A stretch of 64,000 nucleotides of DNA from Monarcha castaneiventris obscurior (lineage: Eukaryota; Chordata; Aves; Passeriformes; Monarchidae), in assembly GCA_026261815.1 (NCBI GenBank), contig JAMPIT010000350.1:496001-560000 (forward strand), in the 5' to 3' direction. Below the pieces are notes generated by a model, which was not told the DNA's origin, ran no database searches, and worked only from the letters and a program-made list of their open reading frames with translations. Positions 14,329 to 24,989 of the stretch are shown one piece after another. The number at the start of each line of letters is the position of its first letter. Position 1 is the stretch's first letter. A program made the translations under genes and the position numbers.

Positions 14329-14652
14329 TGTAGTTAGGGATCAGTGTGCCCCAGGCCCCAAGGTCCTCTCCAGAACACATTTTGTAAACTAAGATAGAAC
14401 CATCCAGGGGGAGATTCCTTGGGAAGGGGGCTCAGTTCAGCCTCTCATTGGGGAATTTATGATAGATATGCTAATTAGTAAAACCTATAATGTTTTATCA
14501 GATCTTTTGGGGGAGAATTTTGTAGTGGGCATCAAGGTGCATTCGACCTGGACGTTGTGCACCTAAGGACCCTCACATAAATACCAAGGTAAAATCCCTT
14601 TTTCCTTCTAATTGTGTTTGCCTCTTGATTTTAAGACCAAGAAAAGGCATCA
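14329..14652 (+). mobile_element. Probable solo LTR of an old avian endogenous retrovirus
   Basis: This segment stands out from the AT-rich intron around it. It begins TGTAGTTAGG and ends near GGCATCA, giving TG...CA-type ends. It has a GC-richer middle, a TATA-like CATAAATACC about 75 bases before the right end, and a T-rich run after it, the order expected for a U3-R-U5 layout on the plus strand. No internal retroviral coding sequence flanks it, so if real it would be a solo LTR. I could not find a convincing target-site duplication, and the left boundary may lie further out (a TGATGATTTC start near 14204 is possible). The call rests on general appearance and needs a repeat-library search. 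Confidence 0.42.
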
Positions 14653-16906
14653 CCATAAAAACTGAAACACTGCTTTAGAAAACTGAATTAAAGTTAATTA
14701 TAAAAAAAAGAAACTTCAAAACTCAAATGCACCTCAATTTTCTTGATATCTATACAGCCTTCACTATCAGAGTAATATGTCATCTCTTTACCTTCAACAT
14801 ATGTATCCCCAGAACAACTCTGCCAGAAGCGTTTCACTAAGGGATCAAGTGGGGTGACTGGTCAAGGCTGCCTAGGAACCTGTAGCAAACTAGTTAACCA
14901 AACTCATCATTTAGTTTCTAGCTAAAAATACTAAAAGCACAGAATAATGCAGACACCTCTTCAAGTACTACCAGGTCACTGTTAAAATTTTCTTTCACTA
15001 TGTACTATCCAAACACTGATGCAGACAGAATGACCAAAAGTCTAGCAGACTATAAAGGGTACTGGAGTTAAGTGGTATGGTTTTTCCCTAAAAGTTGAAT
15101 CCAACACAGACAGTAAATGAACAGTAAATTAGATTTTAAACATTATTTCAATTAAAATAACCTCAAATTTCATTTAAAAAAAATGCTTTCAGGCATCATT
15201 AAGATCATAATCTGCAAGTACATTTTAGAATTTGTTTCTAGTTCCACTGATTATTCACAACCTAAGTAAGTCCCTAGACAACACAGCACAGAGGAGCTCC
15301 ACTTATGCCATGATGATTACAAGAATACTTGGGTATTCTCAAGAAAAAGTCTTCCAGGCATTAAGACACTTTTAATTAGTGTCGCGTCATGTAACAGGTT
15401 GCGGCACTACACTGGTGCTGGGAAATGAAGTTTTTCCTAATACCTTTGAGTACATGGCCTTGTTAAATAGCACACAGTTTTAGCTTCCTAAAGTACTTCA
15501 GGCTGTGGGTCAGCCTCATCCAGAATCCAAGAGTGAGCCGTATCTATCACCAGAAGTCTCTGAGCAGGACAGGCTGCAGCAGTGTGCTGCAAACGTCAGA
15601 CTTAGCTACTTTGTCAAAGTGCACAGTTAAGGTCACAAAAGTTTCATTCTCACTGAAGATGATTTGACATGCCTACATGCAGCTGCTCCAGTTTCCAGAA
15701 ACACGTTGGCCTCTCCTGAGCTGAGATCTGGCAGGCTTCCTCACAAGCAGCTCTCTTGCTTTGAAAAGTTACGAGTGACTGCTAAACACAGCAGAGCTGC
15801 TCTCGGTAGATTCGCTGTGACCACATGTCAGTCGTAGCATGCCACTCTGATGTTCTGTGTGAGGACTGTCGCACTCAGGAGCAGCTTCAAACAGTACCTG
15901 CCTACTTCATTCACAAATCCTTTTCCTGAGACAACACCTGCAGGTCTCCTCTTTCTTCATCATATACCTGTACAAGGAAGCAAGCTGTGATACACAGCCC
16001 CACCTTAGCAACCATCAAGCTGCCTCCGTCCCACCAGCTCTCGGTGCAGCAGCTGTCCCTTGGTGACAGTGTTTATCATGGTTTACCTGATGGCAATGCT
16101 GGCTTCAGGCACCCCTTTCACCTTTTGTTTTTTATTCCTTTCTTTTCCTATTCTGTCCTCAGTGTACCAGCTCAACTGACAATGAGGCAGAGTCATAAAT
16201 CTGACCATGGGACTGATGCAGGTTAGAAGTGATCAGTTCAGTTATCTGTTCCACAGTACACCCCAAAAATCTACTCTGTCAGCCTGAGTGCACAGGCAAA
16301 GAACTTACTATTGCCAAAACTGTCCTTTTAATGTTTCTGAACTACAGCCTCAGATGTGATCTGTTGACAAAACAATCTAGAATTGCAGTTTAAACTCTGA
16401 GTTGCAGTATAAGTTTCATGAGGCTGAGATACAGACAGCTTTACACATATAAATTTTGAAAAAGGGAAGGCATACAAGCTATAGAGTTATAGAACTCAAA
16501 AAAAAAAAAAAAGAAGAAAAGATGGTGAAAGAACTGGAAGGACTTTCATTACCTTACTTGAACACTTTCAAGAAAAAAGCTGAAACACAAACTACCTCAT
16601 GGGGTTTTTATTGCATTAATTGTGATTTGTATAAATTTCAATAATATATAAGGTTTGGTTTATTTCAGAAACACATACAGGACAAAAGGCTGTTACTATC
16701 AGGCCACACCAATGACTATTCAGGCACTGGCAAACTGAAGACACTTAAAGAATGAAAGACATTAAATGACTTGTGCTTAACTACATGATGCTTTGCTATC
16801 TACTAAATGAATGAGAAATTAAATAATGCTGAGCCCCATGAAGCAAACACTTCCTTCTGAATCGACACAACCATTTCATTCTCCCACCCCAGAAGAAAGA
16901 ACTGCT

Positions 16907-16980
16907 TAGCAAAAAAAGAAAAAAACCCAAAAACCTAACAAAAAACCCCAAAACACAAAAACCAACCCAAAACAAAGACT
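16907..16980. repeat. A/C-rich low-complexity tract
   Basis: This is a run of A-runs interrupted by CC and CCC groups (AAAACCCC-type), a degenerate simple repeat. It causes a leucine/phenylalanine-rich chance open frame on the opposite strand. Confidence 0.75.
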
Positions 16981-17571
16981 GCACACACTGAAAACTAAGC
17001 TTATTCAGTGATTCAAAGGCTTCATAAACATTACCAAAGATACACGTTTATGAGAAGAAAAGGCTATACAGAGATTTTTTTTTAAATAACAAATAGAAGC
17101 AAACAAAAATGGGAAACAGCTTTCACTCTCTTCCCCATCAATTCTACTGATACAATAACAAAGTTTCCTCTCTTCTGATGGCAATGTGATAAAAGTATTT
17201 CATAAAAAATACAATTAACATAAGTGATCAATGGATTTTAGTTCTAAGTTAACGTAACATTGCAGCACTGTTGTTAGAACAGTAGACAGGCAATCAGAAA
17301 GGAAAAGCTGAGGGTGTACTATTTCTTTCTTTAAGGAAGAAAAAGTTACTTTAAAACATTCTTGAAAAAGTGAGCCCCACTAAACTGTGACAGCAAAAGC
17401 TGAAAAGAATAATCTAGATTCAGAATTAGTTATATGAAATAAGGCTGGGTTTTTTGGTTGTTTTGTTTTGTTTCATGTATCAAGGGTGTCTGAAATTGCT
17501 CACCTATACAGACAGGAAGGTCAACCCAATAGACTGAGCACTGGTTTGCAACCAAAATTAAAACATCTACC

Positions 17572-17845
17572 ATTCAATCACAGAACAGCCAGATTAGAAG
17601 GAACCTTGAAAGAACATCTGATTCAAACTTTCATGGGTCAGGGACCTGAGCTGATCTGAGATGATCTAGTTGCACCATGTCTAGTTGCATCCTAAAAGCA
17701 CTCAGTGATGGGGACTCTAGGGAGGTTGTTTCAGTGAATGTTCTCACTGTAAAAAAAATTCTCCTGGTACAATTTGTGCCCATCGCCCTTTGTCTTGTCC
17801 ATGTGCTGCCTTGTTAAGAGAAACCTTCTGTTCCACTCTATGGCC
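17572..17845 (-). mobile_element. CR1 LINE 3' fragment (minus strand)
   Basis: Read on the plus strand it shows, in order, an AATCACAGAA-like terminal motif and GAAGGAACCTTGAAAG. These are followed by GTGATGGGGACTC, a GAGGTTGTT...AGTGAATG block, and TTGTGCCCATCGCCC with CTTGTCCATGTG. This is the antisense of the 3' end of an avian CR1. The element is 5'-truncated and diverged, with insertions and small deletions. It lies in TNFRSF19 intron 3 in the same orientation as the gene. Confidence 0.85.
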
Positions 17846-17987
17846 TCTGTTTACTCTGTTCCACAAAAAAATTCCTGCATTACCATGGGCAACTTGATTT
17901 ATGTTTGTGTCTCATGTACAAATTGAGAAAAGGCAACAGCATTTCCCTAATTTAGAAAGGTGAAATACTCATATAGTATAGCAACAA

Positions 17988-18004
17988 ATATATATATATA
18001 TATA
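17988..18004. repeat. TA dinucleotide repeat
   Basis: A short (TA)n microsatellite, followed at 18038-18066 by a related TATATACACGCACATACATATATG-like decayed stretch. Confidence 0.85.
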
Positions 18005-21000
18005 ACTGAAGTTGTAAATAATAGTTGTAAAAATAAGTATATATATACACGCACATACATATATGCACTCTGTACAGGTGGGTTTTTGCCCTATATTTTT
18101 GTAAAGTCATTCAAGGCAAGAAAGAAAACATATTTAGATTGTAACTGAGATAAAGTAATTTACCATTCACAAGATGAGAAAAGCTGGGCTTTTGAATTCA
18201 ACAATATAGGCTGACGTGTTTTGTCACAAACATAAAAGAGAAATCTGTGTGTCAATTGCTTAAAACACTCAGGGGGAACTGAACCAAAAACCCCACCACT
18301 AACCTTGTATTTTACTATATACTTAGACATACAATCATGCTCACACATCCAGCAGCATATCTAGTTTTATCCACAAGCACTAAATATTTGATAGGAGAAC
18401 TGACACATTATTTAGCGTTAAGAAACTGTTATTAAACTACAGCATTATTATATCATTGCTTTCTCATATGTAGAAAAACCAAGCAAACAAAACTTCTCCT
18501 GGGCTGCAAATTACTTCAAGCATATCATTAAACGCCTCTTCCCTTTACGTTCTGACCTTTGACTTAACATATTTGTTGCTTCAAGCAGTAGTTCTACATG
18601 ACTACTTTCAACCACATTTCAGTTACAGCCACAGCATCACATCCTTCTATGATTCACAGAAAATTGTACCTCTATTTATGAGGGAAATTATGATTCCACT
18701 CATTTAGGTTTGAGAAAAATCTGTTATTTCATTTCTAGTATAGAAGAAAAAAATATTTTTGAAAGTCTATTACTGTCTGTGAGAAGTAATGCTTACATAG
18801 TGAAATTAACTAAGCATTCATATTTTCAAAAACAGCAAACTAGTCCTAAGAATCAGGACTATCAGACTGTAAACAAAAACAGCTGAAGCAAAACCATAAC
18901 TTGAATAGTGTACTATTGCAAACTATAACATTGCTGTTTTAGTTTAATGTTTCTTTATTAAAATGAGTGTAATTACTGAGGGCCCTAGCTTTTACACTTT
19001 TGGGTTTTATTGCCGACTAGATAAGTATATTATCTGACTACATAAATGCACATAGTAGTGGCCCACTGTTCCACAGTGCCATATTTACAAGCGCCTTTAT
19101 AAATTAAAACACCCCCTTGAACCTTTGAGTTCTCAAATTTAATGCTAATCTGAAAAAATCCAAACAAAACCACATCCATGTCATAAGCTGTGTCCAAATC
19201 TCTGCTTCAACAGCATTGCCTGTATGACTAAACCTTAACTAATACTGCCCAACATACAAAGTGATTCCCACTAAAGTGTGGAACTAAATATTTATGTTAA
19301 CACTCTGAACATTCACTGCAGGGGGTCAAGAGATAGAGAAAATGTGTCACTCAATTTCAGTAAATCCCTTCAAATCACTCACAAGCCACGACACTTAATT
19401 TGTGCTTTTTTCAGAGCTGAGCATAGTAAAAACTACAGAACCATAAACTGAAAGCTTCTTTTTCCCCCTGTAGTTTGACCACGGATACACATCAAACTTA
19501 GTAACGGTTCATGTTAAAAAATTTTCAAAAGAAACATTTCAAATTCCCCTATACACCCTAAATTGCTTTTTACTCTATCGGTAGAAGTACAAGGCAGAGT
19601 TTGCCCTTCTGTATGCACAGGAAATGCTCTTTACTACCCCACCTGTCAGGTAGGGATCTGGCTGCACAGTTATGTCAGGGTCACAGTGCACACTCCAACA
19701 ATGGGCAAGATGTGGGTTTAGAGCTGGACTCTGAAGGGAGAGTCTCACACATGCACGAGTCTTGGTAGGTCTACTCACCCTTAATGACACCACCCTGCAC
19801 TCTTCTTTTGCTTTACCATCCTCACATCTCTGCCAGGACACACTTGCTCCCTCAAGACATCCAGTCCCCAAGACACATAACTCATTCTGTCATCTCTTTC
19901 TCCTCCAGGAACTGAATTAGTGAATCCCAAGATATCCCTCTCTCCTCCTCCTTTCAGCTATGTCTTCCTTCATTGTTCTCCATCCCTGCTCATGCACAGC
20001 ACCTACTTTCTCTGAGCTGAAAGCCACTAAGATACCCCTCGTGACTTGCATTCAGACTTGGAATTTTGCTGAAAATTTTGCCAAGTGAACTTTCTAGTTC
20101 TACTGAATCCCAGCCAGCATTCATCTCCATTGATTCATTTCCACTGTCCTAAAAACCTAGTAATTCAAAAACTTTTATGGGGATTTTCCTTTGGAAGAGA
20201 TGTAATTGTTATAAAAACAAAATAGAATTACATAAGATTCACAATAGTATTTCCTTCTCCATTATATTAACAAGAATTTCTTATGTGCTTTCTAAACATT
20301 ATCATGTATTTTTCTGGCCTCAACCTTTTCAATTACTTTACCTGGCATAAAGATAAGAGTTAGGTTTATAGCACTTTTAATGAATTGTAAAATGAAGAAA
20401 TTGAGCATGACTTGAATCTGGCTTCCTAAAGTGCTCCAACCACTGATCTAGTAAATAAAGAACAATCACCTATCTCCCTCCTATTCTAAGGAAATACATT
20501 AGCTCTCATTTGAATCTTATTCTGTACTTATGTACTTATGACCTTTCTATTATAAACGGTACTGTTAAGACACAAGGTCATATATAAAATATTTAAACTT
20601 TGTCACCTAAAATCCAGAACTGATTGTGAATGCCAGCACTGCAAAAATTAAGCCCCTGCATTTCAGCAGTCAGTACCAATCACTTGTTTAAAACTAATTT
20701 TTTACATTCCCTTCTACAAAGTAAGGTTATTCAGTCTTAACTCCTTGTAGTTTTTTTTCCCCTTTGTAGTTTCTTCCCTTCTTTGCAGCACAAACTCACC
20801 TTTAAAAAACTAATTAGAGAGCCCATATCCAGATCCATATAGTACTACCTACTTTATTAATGGCATCATCATTTTCTGAACTGTACATTTTATATAAAGC
20901 AACCAGATAACATGGCTCTTGAAAAACTGCAAAAGTCTCAAATGCCAAAACAGGAAATAGTTTCATGTAAGTACAGATATCCATTATTTCAGATCACATA

Positions 21001-21052
21001 CGTAAATGGAATTATCAGAAATAAAGTAAATTTAAGAAAGCATGATTTCCTT

Positions 21053-21054
21053 GC
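21053..21054 (-). other. Non-canonical GC splice donor of TNFRSF19 intron 3
   Basis: On the minus strand the exon ends TCAAAG and the intron begins GCAAGG. No GT occurs at or near the position where the reading frame must stop. Joining AAG to the GAA that follows the acceptor at 11032 gives SK-ECGF, exactly as in TROY. The exon side (AAG) is a good match to the strong exonic consensus typical of GC-AG introns. Confidence 0.85.
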
Positions 21055-21165
21055 CTTTGAGAGTTCCATTCCAGGCCCACATTGTTTGCAGAGGATGCAG
21101 TTTCCAGTCTGGTCCTTAAATTCTTGTTCTCTGCAGTCTCCAGTCTCACAAATTACCCTATTTAG
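21055..21165 (-). CDS. TNFRSF19: TNFRSF19 exon 3 (first cysteine-rich domain)
   Basis: This 111-bp exon (37 codons, phase 0 at both ends) follows a T-rich acceptor ending TTTTTTTAG at 21166. It starts LNRVICETGDC, continues REQEFKD and TGNCILCKQCGPG, and ends MELSK. Cysteine spacing and the CGPGMELSK ending match the first cysteine-rich domain of TROY, which has a role in ligand/partner recognition. A second AG lies 8 bases inside (acceptor at 21158), but using it would break the frame with the upstream exon, so the first AG is preferred. The donor is GC (see the separate entry). Signal-peptide cleavage is expected around the LNRVIC segment. Confidence 0.94.
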
Positions 21166-21730
21166 CTAAAAAAACCCCAAACCAACAACAAAACAAAAAA
21201 CAGGTAAATTCATCAAAACATATTAAATCTGGGAATTAAATCCATGTTTTGATCTTATAAATAACTTTCTGAATTATTGATTACCCTTAGTTCTACAGCA
21301 AGCCAGAGTTAAGTACACTTAGCAGGCAATGTAATTGTGTGCTATGCCACATTCTGTCCATAAACTGAATACTCCAAACACCTAAACTATGTATACAGCA
21401 CACTGCAGTAAGAGACAGCCATCTCTCTGAAGTAAAGCAGTATCACCTCCACAGCACTATATTCACCTAAATTTTCTGTCCTAGTCCACTCCTTTGTCCG
21501 TGAAGAGGCTCACAAGATAAAATCTTGTAATTTTGTGTGAGGAGCAGCCAGAAAATATATGAATCAGTGGACCAAGCTTACTCTCAAATCAACAAAATCT
21601 GTATGCAATTGTCTGCATGCAGCATTTTAAGACTTTTAGTGTTAGCAGTAATATGTAAAACAAAAGACGCAGTTTCTGTGTTCAGTACAATTTTTTCAAC
21701 ATGGGGGAAAAATATTAATCTTTAACTTAC
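21166..21730 (-). other. TNFRSF19 intron 2 (565 bp)
   Basis: This short intron has a GTAAGT donor (21730 downwards) and an acceptor at 21167-21166 preceded by a T/G-rich tract. It contains an A/C-rich stretch at 21170-21202 next to the acceptor. It interrupts the hydrophobic core of the signal peptide. Confidence 0.85.
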
Positions 21731-21819
21731 CAAATATGCTAATAAAATGACGAGCACCTTCAATCTATCATCTCCTTGTAATCCTTTAGCATCCATTTCT
21801 TGCTATCAAACTTTTCTCC
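21731..21819 (-). CDS. TNFRSF19: TNFRSF19 exon 2: start codon and signal peptide
   Basis: The exon runs from a TTTTTCTAG acceptor (ending 21820) to a TTG|GTAAGT donor. The coding part is 21796 down to 21731 (22 codons); 21797-21819 is 5'UTR. The product starts MDAKGLQGDD and continues RLKVLVILLAYL. It is a signal peptide that joins in phase 0 to LNRVIC of the next exon. The start is well supported: GAAATGG has a purine at -3 and G at +4, and two in-frame stops (TGA TAG) lie three codons upstream of the ATG. The second half aligns residue for residue with the leucine-rich core of mammalian TROY signal peptides. The first dozen residues are quite different, which is usual for signal peptides. 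Found by splice and frame logic, because the exon is too short to show as a long open frame. Confidence 0.85.
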
Positions 21820-24781
21820 CTAGAAAAATATTTTTAAAAAATTTTAAAAAATCATTATATTTACATCATTTAAATTGGAGAAGTCACATGCCCATTGTAG
21901 TTGATGTCACTTGGCATGTCAAAATACAAATCTGTCAATGCCATTAACATTTGCAGATGGATTCCTGGAAGCTGCGAAACAACAAACATATGCTTTAAAA
22001 ATCATATGCCTTTTGAGCACAAGACCATAAACACAAAGTTTCTATAGTTTTAAATCTCAAAAGAAGAGACAGCTATCAGTCTAGATTAAAGAACATCAAC
22101 ATTTATCCCTAACATCCCTAACATATGTTTCTTGCTTGTTAAACACTCAACCAAGTACATGATCAACAGACAAAAATAAATTTCTTCAAACACACCACAT
22201 ATCAAGACAAGAGAGCTGTTCCTGAGAATATTCCTTCTGGACTGCAGGGCCAAGCAGAAGGTTTGCCTACTGACTAACACAACCTCTTCTACTTCACTCT
22301 GCAAGCAGCTGGAGGCAAACACAGGTTCTGTTTCTACCACCTGCCTAAGGGATATTGCTTCTAAAGATGTGTTAACATGACTGTTTAGGAGCTAGTAGGC
22401 AAAGAATATTTTTTCTCTACTTACTTTCCTTTGTTTCTTTGATTATTTATGCTAAACTCTAGTTTCTTACTTTTTTTTTTCAGTGACCTGAAAATGGAAC
22501 TGTAACTATTAGTTCAATACTCCAAACTATATACCAATAATAACAAGAAAAGAATAAATAAATCCACCTGACATAACATGGTATTTGAATTTAATCCTAA
22601 TTTTCAAACTTTATATGACAGTCATATATTGTAATTGCTTTCAGCTACATGAGGAAAATAATGCTTAAAGAATTTCTGGCCTGCTTCAGAGCTTAAGGAC
22701 TGATGTTTAGTTATGCTATTTTAAAATACAAAATAAGTACTTTTTATCATTTAAGAGTAGAGATTAACAAATGAAAGAATGGAACGCAAAACAAAAGGAA
22801 AATAGCAGAGAAAAACATTAAGTTACAAAATGCTTTACAACATGGAACTACTGCAAGTATAATATGCTTTCAAAAATATACAACCAGAATGAACAGAAAC
22901 TATAATTAACACACAATTTCACATTTTGCTACGTGAATACCCTAGTTAATGAATTCTAATCAGTAAGAAGAAAGTGTACTTCAGTATCACTATTGATGTT
23001 TTTTTAAACAAGCTGTATTTTGAAGTGTAAAAAGAGCAAAAGTCTACTAGAAAGAACAGAGCAGGCAGAGATGTGTCAGACTGCACTCCACGGGAAAGCC
23101 AAGATGATATTTTTATGGTTATTACTCACTTAGTGATGGTAATGGTCCATGGGCCAATGACAATTATCAGATTAAATGCATGTCAACATGGGTAAAAAGA
23201 AGACATACTCTCAAGGAATACAAATGCATATGGATATAGTATTCGACATAAGGGGTTTTTTTAAGTCAGAGGAAAAAAAAAAGAAGGCAAGAAACATGAA
23301 ATGGAAAAATCTCAGAAATAATTCTGGATGACCAAAACACAACTTCATGCAAAAAGTACTGTAGAACAACTAGGAAAACGAAAAAGGAGAGTCAACAAAT
23401 ATTAAGTTTTTAAGCCATGAGAAGCAGACAATTCTAATGCTGAAATAAAAATAAGTATGTAAAAACAAAACAATTTCTAGTAGTAGTGAAGAGCAAACAG
23501 TGGACAGACATAGTAAAAATACTGTTAAAGGAACTCAGAAATTTCAAGACACATTTCTCATCTATTTCTTGAAAGATACAAAGTGGGTAAATATACACAT
23601 CATACTTGATATCTTTGGCCAAAAAGTAACTGAACATCTGATAAGTAAAACTAGATTAGATAAAACTAGATTGCACCTCAGTAACCTTGAAATAAGTATC
23701 AAGAAAGTCTTAATTTTGGCCCTGTTCAGTTTTGCTGTTCATTCCCTTTGGACTGCTACAGAAATTCAAGAGTGACATATGAAGAAATTGAAAAATAATT
23801 AAGAATAGTAATACAATAAGCAACTCTGCACAGCATTACAGAAAACCAGTCCTGTAAAACAAGCTTGACTTCACTTGATTCAGAGAAGACAAGACAGTAA
23901 AGCTAAAGTAAAGTAAAGCTAAAAGTCTGAGAGTTAAATGAAATAAATTGATTAAATATTAATTCAAAGAATCAGGCTGAAATTAATGGAATTTGGGAGA
24001 AAAATCCTCATTAACATTTTAATTTCATGTAATACTGTTTAGTGCAAAACAAAAATTTCATGTGCTTTCTTAATCGCTATAGGAGTTAAAACTTTACAGA
24101 AGTGTGCAAATGAAATAAAGTTGTAAATATAATTGAGTTTCTTAGATTTGAATGTCAAGTGATTACACCAAGTCATATGTATTCCTTAATAATTAAAAAT
24201 TATTATAGGGAAAGCATAGTACAGTTCTAATGTAATTATTACTATCTATATAATACTACCAAAATTTCATAACCAGGATTCTTTCTAAGGTTAAAAGTAA
24301 GTTTTATTTTAAATTTCAGTATTTACTTTTGCTTCTGAAAATACATGTGTAACATATCAAAAAGAAACTGAAGAGTGTAATAATTGTATATCTTTGTGTC
24401 AAGTTTCACATAGAATTTTCAATACAAACAATACTGAAGAGCTGTACTAAGCCTAATGATCCAAAATACAGAGCTGTAACATAATCTAAGAAGGCTATTT
24501 TTTCTGTGCAAGTCACCTGAAGCATAAAAAAGTTAAGAAAATTAAGAACAGCCCAATTAACTGCCCTGCAGACTAGTTATTTGTAATAAAACTATATTAG
24601 CTTAATGTAATTCAGGTATATTAACCCTAGACTTTTTCTCCAATGCGCAATAACTTGAAGTTTAATATTGTTAAAAAATCAGTACATATACAACTTATCA
24701 AAATCAATATTGAAACAAAGCTAACTACGTATTTTCATGTTTCAATATTCTGGAGTCACAACTGTAATAAAAATCAAATGC

Positions 24782-24835
24782 CAGTCCTTAACAGAAGGTC
24801 ACACAGAACAGTCCTTAACAGAAGGTCACACAGAA
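24782..24835. repeat. Perfect 27-bp tandem duplication
   Basis: Two identical 27-bp units (24782-24808 and 24809-24835) begin CAGTCCTTAACAGAAGG. No mismatches are visible, which suggests a recent slippage or duplication event. Confidence 0.95.
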
Positions 24836-24875
24836 CAACAAGCAGAATTAAAAATCTTGCTGGTCATGCTGACAT

Positions 24876-24989
24876 CTTGTATTTCAGCTTTGGAATTGCC
24901 CTGTTATAAGATGATCTTCTTATTGCAAGTACCTTGTATTTCAGCTTTGGAATTGCCCTGTTATAAGATGATCTTCTTATTGCAAGTAC
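24876..24989. repeat. Perfect 57-bp tandem duplication
   Basis: Two identical 57-bp units (24876-24932 and 24933-24989) begin CTTGTATTTCAGCTTTGG and end TATTGCAAGTAC. The unit length is a multiple of three, so it extends a chance open frame across both copies. Confidence 0.95.

Larger units (their letters stand above)
11032..21054 (-). other. TNFRSF19 intron 3 (10.0 kb)
   Basis: This intron starts at the unusual GC donor at 21054-21053 and ends at the acceptor at 11033-11032. It hosts an LTR-like segment (14329-14652) and a 3'-truncated CR1 (17572-17845). It also has an A-rich tract (16497-16520), a low-complexity AAAACC-type tract (16907-16980) and a TA repeat (17988-18004). The less AT-rich zone 15400-16250 has no open frame or motif that I can recognise and could equally be regulatory or neutral. 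No further TNFRSF19 exon was seen. Confidence 0.65.

Noticed and set aside
19575..19871. 98-codon minus-strand frame in TNFRSF19 intron 3
   Set aside because: It has no recognisable domain, and no splice sites connect it in frame to the flanking TROY exons. Likely chance.
23380..23420. Minus-strand ATGGCTT followed by an A-run, resembling the mammalian TROY start
   Set aside because: The third codon is a stop (TAA) and no signal peptide follows. The exon at 21731-21819 fits fully.
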